DNA of 64,000 bases from Nicotiana tabacum (GCF_000715075.1 NC_134101.1:192902103-192966102), one strand, 5' to 3'; counted from the first letter of the stretch, positions 25,364 through 38,377 are shown. Numbers and translations are program-made. The notes: generated from the sequence alone by a model not told the origin.

Positions 25364-27905
25364 AGTATGTATGTCAAATAAAATACCTCTCAGTGATGAA
25401 CTCATGTACTCACAATCTCAGAGTACTCAACCTTATTGTCTCGCATTATCTCTTACCGTGCTCAATACTTAGCGCACTCAATCACTCAGCACTGTATAAT
25501 ACTTGTTACGGCGTGCAACCCGATCCATATATATATAGCCCTAAGGCTCGTTTCGGCGTGCAACCCAATCCATATACATATAGCCATAAGTCTCATTGTG
25601 GCGTGCAACCTAATCCATATATATATATACACACATAGTCAACTGTGCTCACTAGGGGTGTGTGTAGACTCTGGAGGGGCTCCTTCAGCCCAAGCGCTAT
25701 ATCGCTACGGCACGCACCCTAATCCCATAAAATATAATCAATATAACATGATGCAGCGTGCAGCCCGATCCAATAATATCACTCTCACTCAAGACCTCGG
25801 CCTCATTCAGTCATCAATCTTTCCATTCTCACTCATGGGCTCACAATGTCATGAAACTAGCCTGACAACAATGATATGATGTATCAATAAACAACAACTG
25901 AGACTAAGATATGATATGAATGCATGAATATGACTGAGTACGAAATATCAATGAAATCAATGAGATGACAGCAAGAACCAACCAGTATGGGTCCTAACAA
26001 TATCAGCGTAAAGCCTAAACATGATATCTAGCATGATTGACAGCTCAATTACTTAATCACATGGTGAAAACACAGATATCAACAAAATAAGGCCACCAAA
26101 CAATGCCAGGGAGACAACAGAGTCACAATTCACAGGGTGCACGCCCATACGCCCGTCACCTAGCATGTGGGTCACCTCAACACCAATTACACAACACGTA
26201 ATTTGGGGTTTTATACCCTTAGTACTAATTTTAGAAGAGTTACTTATCTCAAAAAGTGTAATTATTTACTCCGTTACCTCAAATCTAGCCACAATTAATT
26301 CGATTCAGTCGATACAAGTTATAGGAATTAATTCCATATGAAAATACTAATTTTCCAAAAAATCCAAAATTTAACTCAAAAATTGCCCATGGGGCCCACG
26401 TCTCGGAATCCGACAAAAGTTACAAAATATGAATGTCCATTCAACCACGAGTCCAACCATATGAATTTTACCAAATTCCAATAAAACATCGACCTCCAAA
26501 TCATAAATTTAAGGTATACAAAATTTCTACCATTTTCAACCCAATTCATTAATCTCATGATAAAAACAACAGTAGATTCATGTATTTTAACCAAAATCAA
26601 GTTAGGAGGTCTTACCCCCAATGTTTTCCTTCAAACACTCTTGAAAATTTGCCTCACCCAAGTTTCCTTGGTAAAAATGGAAGAATGGGACGAATTTGGA
26701 CTTTATTCTGCTGCCAGTGGTTTGTTCTTTGCATTCGCGACCCTCCTCTCGCGTTTGCGATGAACAAGGTCCTCATCAGCGATTTCCTAATTGCTTCCAG
26801 ACAGCCTCTAGTATAATTTTCATAACCTTTTGCACACAACTCCAAATAACAATTGGTTTGTCTTTCTGAAAATTAGACATCAAGGTCTATAATTTCATAT
26901 GTTGCTCATTTCCTGATTCCTTATATATTTCTAGATATAAGCTTCCAAAGTTAGCCCTGTGAAGCAGAGATTTTCGAACTCTCCCCAGACAGCCTGTAGT
27001 GTTACCATCATAACTTTTTGTACACAACATCAAAGGGCTACAACTGTTATTTTTGGATCATCTCCAAATTCCTTATAGATTTCGAGATATGAGCCTCAAA
27101 AATCGGACCTGTGCAACAGAGATTTCCTTCTTCGCGAATGCGATAGACTCTTTACGAATGAGAAGAACAAAATATCAGAAGCCAAATCCTTCTTTGCGAA
27201 CGCGAGAGGCTCCTCACGAACGCGAAGAACAACACTAGACACCAGAAAATCAACATCCAAAGTAGCCCAAAATGATCCGAAACACACCTGAGGCCCCTAG
27301 GACCCTAACCAAATATACCAACAAGTCCTTATACTTTATATGAACTTAGTCTAGACCTCAAATCACATCAAACTTTGCTAAAATATGATTCACACCCCAA
27401 TTCAAGCCTAATGAAACTAAGAAATTCCAACTTCTACATTCTATTTCGAAACCTATTTGATTGACATCAAATATTGCACACAAGTCATAAATGACACAAT
27501 AAAACTATAAAAAATTTCAGAACTGGATTCCGATCCTTATATCAAAAAGTCAACTCCCAGGTCAAACTTCCAAACTTAAATTTCTTGTTTTCGCCATTTC
27601 AAGCCTAATTTAGCTACGGACCTCAAAATAAATATTCAGACAAACTCCTAAGCCCGAAATTACCATACGAGGCTATTAGAAACATCAAAAATCTATTCTG
27701 GGGTTGTTTACACATATTTCACCATCCGGTCTTTTAATTAAACTTAATCTTCCAAAATAGGAATTGTTCTTTCAATTAAATTGTGAATCATCTGAAAATA
27801 AAACTTGACCACCCTCGCAAGTCATAATACACAAACAAAGCTACTCAAGACTTCAAATAGCTAAACGGGATGAAAATACTCAAAATGACCAATTGAGTCG
27901 TTACC
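25364..27905 (-). repeat. element H 5' LTR, outer part
   Basis: Continuation of 15397-16177 after element A. The minus-strand start is near 27905 (ggtaacgactcaattgg; the first base of the usual tgtaac is changed). Positions 26801-27905 match the truncated 3' LTR at 10743-11836. Near A it carries reverse-strand copies of the gttgcacgccg repeat (25508-25770), so H and A LTRs share this module although the rest has diverged. Confidence 0.7.
25508..25770 (-). repeat. gttgcacgccg repeat units in H LTR
   Basis: On the plus strand cggcgtgcaacccgatccat occurs at about 25511 and variants at about 25553, 25600 and 25754. These are the reverse complement of the array core in element A, here in three or four loosely spaced units. 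Confidence 0.75.
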
Positions 27906-29398
27906 GTAAGAGTTCAAATAAAATAGATATTCAGAAACATGAACACAAGAAGTGGGAAAATATTATTTTTGAGGGAATGAACACTTACCAATTTTTAGAT
28001 TTAATAACAAAAAGAGGAGAATCACTATAAACCTTAGTGCGTTAGAGTTCATATGAGCTTCGAACGAGCTCCGAGCAGTGCTCGCACTAAGGAAGTGAAC
28101 AGAAAAGATTCTCGTGGTCTTGGCTTTCAGCTGGCCAAGAGCTCAAGTTTAAGAGTAGTATAGAATGAGTGAGAGTGAGAGAATAGTTGTTATTTAGGTC
28201 TGTCTTGGGGAATAACGGGAAGGAGTTTACATAGTGTCAATAACAGGTAAACAAAAATGGATAGAAGACCAATCATGTTGCATAAGGAAAGAAAATAAGT
28301 CATATAGAATAAGGAAAAGACCACATGCAAACTGATTTCAAATCGGATTAGCGCAATGAGTAAGGCAAACCCTAATCAAGTCGGAATCAATGGCGATGTG
28401 CCCAATCGGAGAGAGACTCCGTGTCTTTGATGTGCCTAGCCGGAATCCCACAAGATCTTCAAGATCGAGTCCATTTGGACTCGCTTTATATAAAATACAC
28501 CTTTCATGTATAGAACAATATTTGATATTATCATATCAGAGTGGTAAGCATTCAGAAATGGCAAGAAGATCTCTGGTTCGAGGGGAAAATGCAGAGAAAA
28601 AGGTGAGAGAATTCTGGTCGCTAGGGTTTAGGTTTGAGAGATGAAAAGGGAGTATTTGAGGATAGTTGCGGGGTTGAGAATGGGCTACGGTTTAGGTTGA
28701 GGAGATATAAGGATAAAGGGAGGAAGTGTTGTGAGCCGTCGATCATTTTTTATCAACGGCTAAGATTTAAATGAATTGGGTCGGGTGTAACGGGTCGTGG
28801 ACTGGGGCAGACCTATTGGTTCATTTGGTTTTGGGCTTCTTGGGGTTGATCAGGAATGGGCTCATTTGTTTGGACCTTAATTGGTCCGAAAATTAGGCAT
28901 CAATTGGGCCAGATTTTAAAATAATGAAACTAAGAGAAATAAATTAAATAAAATAACTACATAAGTATAAAAAATATTATTTAAAAAAATAAGTATTTAC
29001 AAATAATAGTTGAAGGTTGTGAACATATAAGAAGCTATTTTAACCTTAAATAAATAATAAAATACAAATAGTTATAAGATATAGGCTATTATTGTAAATA
29101 TGTAGATAACTCAAAAATACAAATATAAGTATATGAAATGAAGTAAAAATGTTATAAAATATATATGTGGATGCAAATAATAAGTTTGGATAATTAATTC
29201 ATCACAGAATAATTTGAAAGGGTCATTAATAAATATTTCAATAATTTAAATGCAAGAAAATTAATTTTAGAGCCTTAAAACAATTGTAAAAAATTACAGA
29301 AAATACTTATACGACTCTTGTAAATTGTAATAATATAAAAGGATATTTAAAAAAATATACATGATATTTATAAAATATGAGTGTAAAATTTGGTATCA
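27906..29398 (-). repeat. LTR3: Ogre-like LTR start, truncated
   Basis: Minus-strand start tgataccaaattttacac at 29398. It contains the shared landmark cttggctttcagctggccaa (28119-28138), equivalent to LTR1 near 4540 and LTR2 near 8720, so about the first 1.5 kb of an LTR is present. It ends where the H LTR begins. No polypurine tract precedes it; a decayed integrase does. A frame at 28390-28644 lies inside and shows no domain. It is more diverged from LTR1 and LTR2 than they are from each other. Confidence 0.6.
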
Positions 29399-29945
29399 AC
29401 AAGTTCCACAATAAAAATGATTGAATGGGCACACCATGCAAACGAATAATCTCCATGATGTAGATATGAGCCAACCTCTGATGTGTTAAAGTCATCACTG
29501 GAATGAAATATGCAGATTTGGTCAATTTGTTCACAATGACCCAAACAACATCAAACTTCTTCAAAGTCATTGATAATCCTATCACAAAGTCCATAATAAG
29601 GTGCTCCTGCTTCCACTCTAGTATCACCAACCTCTAAGTCAACTCACCTACTTTCTGATGTTCATACTTCACATGCTTGTGATTCAAACACCGTGAAACA
29701 TGCCCAACAATGTCTTTCTTCATCTTTTGCGACCAATAATACTGATTCAAGTACCGATACATCTTTGTGACACCTGGATGAATAGAATACCGTAAGCTAT
29801 AAGCCTCCTCATGAATCAGCTCTCTCAAACTATCTACATTCGGAACACAAATATGACTCTGAAGTTGCATAACATCATCATCTCCAATCACCACCTTTTT
29901 CGCGCCACCTCGCTGCACCGTGTCCTTCAACACCAACAAATGAGG
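29399..29945 (-). pseudogene. C' chromovirus integrase fragment
   Basis: Two overlapping minus-strand pieces. The first (29939-29634) has the integrase zinc-binding region: HPGVTKMYRYL then VSRCLNHKHVKYEHQ, where the second Cys of the HHCC motif is His. The second (29630-29399) begins the catalytic core, MDFVIGLSMTLKKFDVVW, with the first catalytic Asp (MDFV) kept, then VNKLTKSAYF where relatives usually have DKLTKSAHF. Integrase inserts element DNA into the host genome. The core is cut off at 29399 by the Ogre-like LTR3 after HGVPIQS, so the second Asp and the Glu are missing. A frameshift or stop near 29632 separates the pieces. Confidence 0.85.
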
Positions 29946-31090
29946 ATCATCAAACTAGAGAGCCTTGATGTGTTCCAACAAAGATGACTATGCCACAAAA
30001 CAAGCAAGAATCCTACTAGGCTCCTAGGTATCTAGTCTCACAAATTTGTTGGCCAAGGATTGAACATCCATAGCCAATGGACTCTCCACTACTTGTATAA
30101 ATGCCAAACTATCCATACCCTCTGCCTTTCTACTCAAAGCATCAGCTACCATATATGCCTTGCATGTATGATGCAATATAGTGATATCATAATCTTTAAC
30201 CAGCTCTACTTCCTCAAATTCAAATCCTATTGCTTGAACAAATATTGGAGACTTCGATGATTAGTGTAGACCTCACATTACATGCTGTACAAGTAGTGCC
30301 TCTAAATCTTAAGCATGTGCACCATGGTTGCCAACTCCAAAAAATGTACGAGATAGTTCTTCTCATGGATATTCAACTGACAAGAAGCATAGTCAATCAT
30401 CCTACCATCCTCCATTGAACTGCGCCAAGTCTAATATGCGAAGCGTCACAATATATGGTATAAGGCACCAAACCTGTGGGTAACACCACACTGGAGCTAT
30501 AGTCAAGGCAGTGTTGAGCTTCAAAAAGCTCTTCTCACACTCAACAGACCATCTGAAAAGAACATCCTTGTGAGTTAACTTGGTCAATAGGGCAACAATA
30601 GATGAAAGCCCCTCTATAAGAGGCGATAGTAGCCCGCCAAACTTAAGAAACTCCAAATCTCTGTAGCAGAAGTAGGTCTAGGCCAATTTTCAACCATTTC
30701 AATCTTCTTAGGAACAATCTTGATACCATCAAAAGACACAACATGACCCAATGAGTCACAAGATCTCACACATCAAAAAATTAGCATAAAGATTATGATC
30801 CTTCAAATTCTAAAGCACAATCTGCAGGTGTTGCCCATGCTCTCTCTACTACGAGAATAAATACCATCAATGAATACAATCACAAAGGAATCCAAGTAAG
30901 GCTTGAACACTCGGTTCATAAAATTAATGAAAGCTACCGGGCATTAGTCAGCCCAAATGAAATCACCACGAACTCGTAATGACCATAACGAGTCTTAAAA
31001 GTTGTCTTAGGAATATCTAAACCCTAATCTTTACCTGATGATAGCTAGATCTAACGAGTCTTTATTCAAAGCATATCTGTAGGCTTTGAA
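29946..31090 (-). pseudogene. C' chromovirus RT / RNase H fragment
   Basis: Minus-strand translation in broken frames gives RT landmarks: a YGHYEFVVISFGLTNA stretch near 31000 (the RT FGLTNAP region), VFIDGI near 30860 in place of the usual catalytic YSDDIL-type motif neighbourhood, and after a gap DGIKIVPKKIEMVENWPRP near 30720. Then follows LLTKLTHKDVLFRWSVECEK (30595-30535), the typical join of RT to RNase H. Below 30400 only traces remain before the integrase. RT and RNase H copy the element RNA into DNA. Multiple stops and missing blocks make it non-functional. Confidence 0.8.
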
Positions 31091-32783
31091 TAAGTGCAAT
31101 CTCATCCTTTTTTCATTTTTTTATCGCAGTCTTCCTTTACTATTTCATAATTACTAGAACCACTTAATTCTTACTTAATACCACATCACTCCATATTTCC
31201 CCATTTAGGGGAGTACTAAGATTAGGCGCTACGACTATCTACCTATAAATGTTTTGCCTCTTCATCTTTGGCGTCTTTTCACATCATCGATGACCCTTAC
31301 TCGCCTTGCGCTAATCCTTCTGTACCAAGGATAACAAATTTCCTTACCCGCGAAAGTGACACTTAGTATAACTGGCACGTACAGTCCCTTAAGCATAACT
31401 TTGCTCATATTGCTTTCTTTAGGGAAGCGTCTGCCTGAATGAACATTCTTTGAATTTTACATGAATCTTCTTCTATTGTCCATTCTATTATCGCTGGAAC
31501 GCAATCTGAAATCCTCATGATGCCGACTATTATCAAATCACTCAGTCCTTAATTCACGTTTAGTTTATCTTGTTCACCAGCCCATACTGATTTCTATTAC
31601 TCTAGGGTCTAACTATTCCATTTGGTAACCGCGCTAGAGTCGCGAACTTATTTTTTGAAATGAGGATATGACTTTATGGCCTATACTCCTTTGTTGTTTC
31701 AAGGCCTGTCACCTTTCGTCTTTCTCTTTCACTTAACTATAGACTCTATAATTCTGTCATTTTCATTTTTTTTATCTATCGTTGTCATCTATGTTGACAT
31801 CTTAATCATAGTGCTTCATTAACTCTATTCTTATTTCTCTACTAACATTCATGTCTATCACTTTATTCTGAAAACTTCAACAAGACATTCTTTTTCTTTT
31901 AGCTCCCCTTTCTCCATCCATTGGCTCTTCGGATTGCTTAACATTCTCGCTCTACTAGGGACGGGAGCCATACTTAGGTAATATGTATCCCTTCAAGGCT
32001 TCCAATGCCTATCTTTGTAGTACTCATATCTAGCTGTACTATTTTACAGTGCACCATCTGGATGTCTCACAAGGAGATTTATTAGCACTTTTACAATATC
32101 CTTCGGAAACGTCAACTACTACAAACAATCCATCTACCATTTTAGGTTACTCTAACCCCAGCCGAATTCCATATCCCATCCTTCTCTTAAACCACATATA
32201 TTAGCTCCTATAGGGCATACTGAGATCCGTGTGGCCAATTGTACATACCTTTGTTACTGTTGAAGATAACTCAAAAGGCTTATATTCCTCTTCTTGAGTT
32301 GTAAATACTGTTAACCTTCATTAACTGGGTACCTCGTACGCTTCTTCACCTTTCTTCTTTTACCTATTCAAACTTGTGTCTGCCTTCCGATTCTCTTATT
32401 CCTTTTTACCGTAAGAGTGGATAGACATTATTTCCTTAGGGATCCTTATCAATAAACTTACACATCTTAGTACACACATGACTGCCGAATACCTCATATT
32501 TATCCATCATATGCAAGATACAGAAGTCGAGTTCCTCTGACTCAACTCTTCCACAGCTATATCTCTTACAACCTTCTTTCTGGATGTAGGCATCGTCGTA
32601 TTATGAATAAGATAGATTTTAGGAAATTTAGTTCTTACAACTGAGCTCTACCATATGATCTTGAGTAAGAAGAAAGAGTAACAGTCTTAAATGTCTTGTA
32701 GCCTCCTGCTTATAAGTATGGTGCATGACACACCCTTAAATAAGATTCTACTAGACACGACTTGTAGACTCCCTAGGACAGAA
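31091..32783 (-). mobile_element. C' interior 5' part (gag/protease place), decayed
   Basis: About 1.7 kb between PBS and RT where gag and protease should lie. No frame is long and no gag core or zinc knuckle could be recognised. It may be decayed gag or a non-coding replacement. Confidence 0.4.
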
Positions 32784-32797
32784 CTGCTCTGATACCA
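32784..32797 (-). other. primer-binding site of C'
   Basis: Minus-strand tggtatcagagcag, an exact match to the initiator-Met tRNA type site, four bases after the LTR end gtcgtgaca. Confidence 0.85.
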
Positions 32798-32801
32798 CTT
32801 T

Positions 32802-33719
32802 TGTCACGACCCAAACTAATGGGCCGCATCGGGCAGCTGGTACCTTACTCAACCGAGTACCAACATATCGTATCTTTTCGTATCATGCTAACATAGTTAA
32901 ATGAGACAGAAAGGCTGCCGTAAGGATAACTAGAATAAAACTTGTACCAACTTATACATAAGATATACGGGCCTATAAAACCAAAAGGATCACTCGTACA
33001 CAAAACATAGGCCGACAAAGCCATACAAACTTTAATATATATGAAATTTGTCTACAAGCCTCTAAGAGTAGATCAATACCATAAAGGTCGGGACATGCCC
33101 TGCCATACTAATTAATACATGTCCAAATTATACTAACCAAAGAAGCAACTCCGGAGCAAACGGAGTGCACCAATATTTTTCGATGAGCTAATAGCCTACT
33201 TAGAGGACTCTCGATCTGTCTATCGGGACATGCGGGCATGAAACGCAGCGTCCCCAGGAAAAAGGTACGTTAGTACAAATAGTGTACCGAATATGTGAGG
33301 AATGATAATTAGTAAATAATAGACGTGAGAGAAACATGGAGTAAAAGACTGGACATGTAAGTCTGAATAACTCTGTAAAATATAAAATACTTATAGTATC
33401 ATGCATATGCGTATGAATGTCATGTCGTGCATAGGTACATGTGTTCATAGCATCATCAAGCCTCTGAGGGCATCACGTCATATCATCTCGGCCACTGTGG
33501 GCAAAATCATTAACATATGCCAATTGATCAGGTGGTGGTGCGTATATAACGCCGTAACCTTTTCCCATATCCCATATACATATGTATACATATAAATATG
33601 CGTATATAACGCCATCTTGTCATGGGTCAATGTACATGTATAAATGAATGAAATACATGAAAATATGTTAATAATCTCAATATTCCTTTCGGATAAACTT
33701 TATCAATTGCGTATCATTA
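32802..33719 (-). repeat. C' 5' LTR, inner part
   Basis: Ends gggtcgtgaca (minus strand). It matches the solo LTR at 42273-45311, for instance cgtatgaatgtcatgtcgtgc (33410) against the reverse of 44690-44712, and the gcgtatataacgcc and ggccactgtgggcaaaat blocks. It is cut by element D at 33719. Confidence 0.75.
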
Positions 33720-34290
33720 TGTTTATGTAAGAAGAATTGATGAACCAAACCAGTGTTGTTAGAGCAATTAAAACCTCGATCTCGATTATATCGGGGGCCT
33801 TGATGTGAGTTAAGAGCAATAAAGTATGAACAATAAAGTAAAAACAATAAAGCTGAAGAACAACTGTGGAGCACAGTAAACGAGAAAAAGGATAGTAGAA
33901 TGTTCTATTGCAGTGAATGAGATGATCTTTTCAAATGATCGGGGTCCCTTTTATATAGGAAGGGAAAACCCTAATATGGTACATTTCCAATTATCGTAAA
34001 GAATTCTATTGGTACAGCTGTATAAGAACCTAGTACGGACTCGTACAATTTCGTACAAATCTTATCCCATGATTTATGGCCTGGTCTACGTGTCCTTGAG
34101 AAATTTCCGCTCTTTCTTGAGTGTCATCAAAATTGTATTGCCCTCGAGGCAGATCATGATGGGTCTTTGATTTGCTTCTCGAGGTGCACATATCTCGGCC
34201 AGGCTCGATTCTTACTTCGAGCTTCCCAAACTTGAGATCGGGGTATGACCAAGTCATCGAAATCGAGCTCTCTGATTTTGACCGTATACA
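33720..34290 (-). repeat. element D 3' LTR
   Basis: Minus-strand start tgtatacggtcaaaatcag at 34290. It matches 38498-39149 throughout, but about 97 bases next to the outer end are deleted (tgttta joins directly to gtaagaagaattgat). TATA (minus strand tatataaaaggg) is near 33950. Confidence 0.85.
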
Positions 34291-34309
34291 AATAGTCCCC
34301 ACTTTTCTT
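34291..34309 (-). other. polypurine tract of element D
   Basis: Minus-strand aagaaaagtggggactatt directly before the LTR start. Confidence 0.75.
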
Positions 34310-34389
34310 TGAATTAGATGATAAGAAATGATTTGAACCTCGATGCTCAACGCCTCGATGCTGATGCTAACCTTATGATGTCAACGGCT

Positions 34390-34860
34390 GAAGTGACTGA
34401 GGAGGTGACCCCGGAGTAGTTCGAGGTCTCTTTACTTTGGCTTAATACTCTAATGTAAGGACCCCTTGCGGGTATTTGTAAATGTTTTTTATGAATGCAA
34501 AGGAACTTTTGTTTCTGCCTTGGTTTGTGACAATCTCATTTTTTTTTATTTATAGACAATTTTTTTTCTTGTACAACCCAAAAGCATAGCTCAATTGTAA
34601 AAGGAGTTCAAAATCTTTGTTGGGTTGCTAGTTCAATTCTCACTAGCTACAATTTCTCCAAAGATCAAGATGGAGTTCCCGAGGAGGAGGTTCCAGAAGA
34701 TGCCGCTCTCGAGGATATGGCCCCAAAAGTAGATTAGATTCTTAGCTTCTGTTTCTGCTTCTTTGTTTCTATGTAAGGGCCCCTTGTGGATTTTGTAAAT
34801 ATCTTTTGTAAACATCATTTATAAATATAAAGAACTTCTTTACTTCATCTTTGATTTATG
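34390..34860 (+). pseudogene. remnant 3' end of antisense gene in D, duplicated
   Basis: On the plus strand, antisense to D, a short acidic C-terminus ends in a stop at about 34735 (VPEEEVPEDAALEDMAPKVD). It is followed by ctatgtaagggccccttgtg and a tail taaatataaagaacttctt. A related tail occurs earlier (about 34400-34530: gaggaggtgaccccggagtag, then gtaaggaccccttgcgggt). So the end of the antisense gene carried by Tat elements here is present twice, without its body. Compare the fuller genes at 49546-51300 and 52587-54924. Confidence 0.45.
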
Positions 34861-35039
34861 TTGAATTCCATTTTGTATTCATTTGTGAAAAATTTGAGTG
34901 TATAACTCTAATGATCAGTCTGAATACTAGACTCAGAACACAATAAACCCTTAGGTTTTTAATCGATCAATACAATACCCCTTAGGGTATTTGTTAATCC
35001 TTGAGTTAAGCTTTAATTGATTTGATGCGAGCATGGGAC

Positions 35040-35640
35040 ACCGGGACTCCTGAGTCCGAGTGGAGTGAGAGCAGGGTCTCGAATTCGAAATAAAGTTAGC
35101 TCTTTATGCTTCATATATAACCCCCGAGTGAGAATTTTCTCGAACACGAGTAGACCTTGTGCTTAGTAGTCGAGTGAGTACTTTCTCGAACTCAAATTAA
35201 AGTTAGCCCTTAGGCTTCGTAGATATTCCCCGAGTGAGAATTTTCTCAAACTCGGGTAGCCCTTGGGCTTAGTAGTCGAGTGAGTACCCGTTCGAACTCG
35301 ATATGAAGTTAGCCCTTAGGCTTCGTAGATATTCCTTGAGTAAGAATTTTCTCGAACTCGCGTAGCCCTTGGGCTTAGAAGTCGAGTGAGTACTTTCTCA
35401 AACTCGAGATAAGGTTAGCCCTTAGACTTCGTAGATAGTCCCCGAGTGAGAATTTTTTCGAACTCGGGTAGCCCTTGGACTTAGTAGTTGAGTGAGTACT
35501 TGCTCGAACTTGAGATAAAGTTATCCCTTAGGCTTCGTAGATAGTCCCCGAGTGAGAATTTTCTCGTACTTGGGTAACCCTTGGGCTTATTAGTCGAGTG
35601 AGTACTTGCCCGAACTCGAGATAAAGTTAGCCCTTAAGCT
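35040..35640. repeat. 106-bp tandem array in D 3' region
   Basis: About five units, with cttagtagtcgagtgagtac near 35162, 35268, 35373, 35479 and 35585. Each unit contains two related halves (gtcgagtgagta and cccgagtgagaattttc), so the unit itself looks like a doubled shorter repeat. Confidence 0.9.
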
Positions 35641-35725
35641 TTCTTAGATTGGCCCTTAGGCTCTTTTAGGTCGGCCCTTAGGCTCTTTTAGATCGGCCCT
35701 TAGGCTCTTTCAGTTGGGCCAATTC
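35641..35725. repeat. ~25-bp tandem repeat
   Basis: About four units of cggcccttaggctctttta, directly after the 106-bp array and sharing its cccttaggct phrase. Confidence 0.8.
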
Positions 35726-36834
35726 GGTCTCTAAGACGGCTATAATGTTTCCCTCTTTTTCGATAAAAGACTTAGTGAAAATTTCACTATGCCTTAATAT
35801 GTGTTTCTTGTACCCGTTAAGTTTTTTGGGGTTTCGACGTATAGGAACCTTATTAGTAACTTGTTTGTATAATAATTTAATACCTCTTGAGGATTATTCG
35901 AAGGCTGATATTATCGAATCCTTTAAATCGTTTGAGGGTTGATTTTATCAAAACCCTTTTTGCATTTGCCGAGGGTACCCGAGTTTAACTGATTTTTCCA
36001 AGTATTTGAAGGCCTTTAATTTTGTGGCGGAAGTCGGGCGTCTCTGAGCTGCATTATTTCGGCCGTTGCCTTTTTATATGACCGTAGTCTTTAATATGGT
36101 TGTAGCCTTTGTTATGGTCGTAGCCTTCGGGTATATCTCTTGGACTTGCTTCCCGATAACCTTTCAAACTTGTTCGGAAGGTTAGTCCCCGAGTATAATG
36201 GCCTTGGCCTATATACCGGGAGTGCCTCTTTGAGGACATATCATTTCAAACTTGGATAGCTTGAGTAGGTAGTCCCCGAGTATTCGAGGTATGCTCGCAC
36301 TTGGGTTAAGATAGCCCTTGGGCTCTTGTATTTGTTACGGATTTCGGATTCCCTGGCGTTAACTCGACCGTAGCCTTTTTAGTTTAAAACTTACCCTTTA
36401 GGCTTATTTTCTGTTTCACTTCGAGCTTGACCAAAAAATCAGTCCCCGAGTGGGGTGGTCGTGGCTCGTAAAATCGAGGATCACCTTTAAGGTCTTACAA
36501 TCTTGAAATGTTAGCAATTTGATACTTTCGTTATGATTGGCCCTTAAGCCTATTTACATAATAAATCAAGTGTATGAGATAGAAAACTTTTCCATAAGCA
36601 TGGGATATCAGCAAGGAAAGATACTTCCCTCAATAGACGATTATACATATGCGCATGCTTGATGTTAGGGCTCGAGTAACTTAGATGGGCACGGCTCATC
36701 TGACCGTTTGACCCTTACAACATTTTCCTAGCAAGTCCCCATTGTCACGAAGTAACTTCCTTGCAATAAAACGGATATTCAAGGGTAATGCCTCCCAGAT
36801 CTTGGGGTTTATTTCAGGGAAACTCGGGTACCGT
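35726..36834 (-). other. D 3' region, non-coding
   Basis: Continues with scattered cccgagt and cccttgggctc phrases related to the array. No domain is recognised; short frames at 35745-35942 and 36054-36239 are not supported. Confidence 0.4.
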
Positions 36835-36935
36835 TGAACTGCCCTAACTCAGCACGAACAATGGTTGCCTCGTTAAAAACCTTGTCGGAAAAACTCATTT
36901 GGGACAAAAACCGGTCCAAGGGAAAAAGAGTGCAA
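36835..36935 (-). other. conserved post-pol block, copy in D
   Basis: The minus strand contains a tttttgtcccaaatgagttt phrase followed by caaggtttttaacgaggca. The same block occurs after the pol or protease region in E (about 47560-47630) and F (56650-56745). Confidence 0.7.
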
Positions 36936-36973
36936 TGCGTGCTTTATGATTCAAAGCTTTGTGTCAATCCTTG

Positions 36974-38377
36974 TCAATAGCCTACAAGTGTTAGTCGAAA
37001 AAATGGAGAGAATCTGACTGGGGTTATACCTTTATTCGGATTTTGGATATTTAATTTGATCTTCCTCGGTATCAGGCCCTCGTGAATTTTGACCTCGACC
37101 ATTTCTCCTCTCATTTTGTGCGAAGCTTCGCCCAGACCCACTTCCCTATGGTCTCCGTTATACGGTTGATATCGACCTCTATTCGACCTCAGTTCTCGAT
37201 CAATGTCCCCTTTGATCCCTCTAGGATAAAATGACCCCGAAGGTGTCCCTAGTTGATCATCTTCGACTCTAATCTTTGACTGGTACCGATTATGTACATC
37301 GGACCAAGCAACATCAGGGTACTCGAGCAAACTTTGCTTCAACTGATGCAAAGCTATAGAACTCCGAGTGTTGAGACCTTGAGTGAAAGCTTGAACGGCC
37401 CAGTCATCGGTGATCGGAGACAAATTCATTCTATCAGCCTGGAACCGAGATACGAATTCCCTGAGCATCTCATTTTCTTTTTGCCTTACCTTGAAAAGGT
37501 TCGACTTCCTCGTTGCAATTTTAATGGCTCCGGTGTGTGATTTTACAAAAGAATCTGCAAGCATTGCAAACAAACCAATAGAATATGGGGGTAAGTTATG
37601 ATACCATATCAAGGCACCCTTGGACAGAGTCTCCCCGAACTTCTTCAGCAGTACGGATTCAATTTCGTCATCTTGCAAGTCGTTTCCTTTGATGGCACAT
37701 GTATACGAGGTAATGTGCTCATTTGGATCGGTCGTCCTATTGTACTTGGGAATATCAAGCATATGGAACTTCTTGGAATTGGATTTGAAGTCGTACTAGA
37801 AGGGAAGGGTCTTTGCACAAACTTTTAAGAGTCTAGTCCTTCTAAGATCGGGGGTGCCCCCGTTATTTGGTCGACCCTCGAGTTGTATGTTTCTATCTTT
37901 TTTTTCATTGTCCTCAATCCTTTTTTATCCTGACTCGATCCTCTTCATGAGTTCCTCGAGCATTCTCGTGATGGTGGGGTCAGTTCCCGAGCCTTTGTTG
38001 CCTGATTTCTCCGGGGTTGGCTCAACACGGTGAGCGGTTTCTGGCCATGCTTGGAGTCTTTTGCTGACTCTGTAACTGGCGGTAGCAACTTGTTGCGCTT
38101 GCAATATCTCAAAAATCACTTGTAGACTGAATTCTCTTTCTCCTTGAGCCTGTGTCCTTTGTGCGTCGGGTTGATCCCCTTCGCGTACACTTCCTTCGAC
38201 ATCAATGTCCAAATCGACGTTCACGGCAATGTGTGAACCAATACCGACGGGGTTTGGCGCGAGTGCTACCCCAAGGTTTAGCGGTGGCACACCAGTCCTT
38301 GAAGATGTTGCATTTTTTTTCTCCATGGGATCCGAGATTGTCATTTCCATGCACGGGTGCATTTGCTGAGCTAGACA
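36974..38377 (-). pseudogene. Tat-type gag of element D, joined to integrase tail
   Basis: Probable start at 38377 (MSSSANAP, just after the LTR and leader); an early frameshift moves the frame to the run ending at 37925. The core lies in 37762-36974, 262 codons: DIPKYNRTTDPNEHITSY, a KKFGETLSKGALIWYHNLPP stretch, FVSRFQADRMNLSP, WAVQAFTQGLN and VHNRYQSKI. This is the Retrotrans_gag core of Tat elements, equal to E gag at 45650-46170. The last 30 or so residues (PRKIKLNIQNPNKG) match the C-terminal part of the F integrase (RKVTLNTRNPNKG) and not gag. The deletion of protease to integrase therefore fused gag to the integrase tail. Frameshifts make it non-functional. Confidence 0.85.

Noticed and set aside
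28390..28644. 84-codon ORF as a host gene
   Set aside because: Lies within Ogre-like LTR3 and shows no domain.
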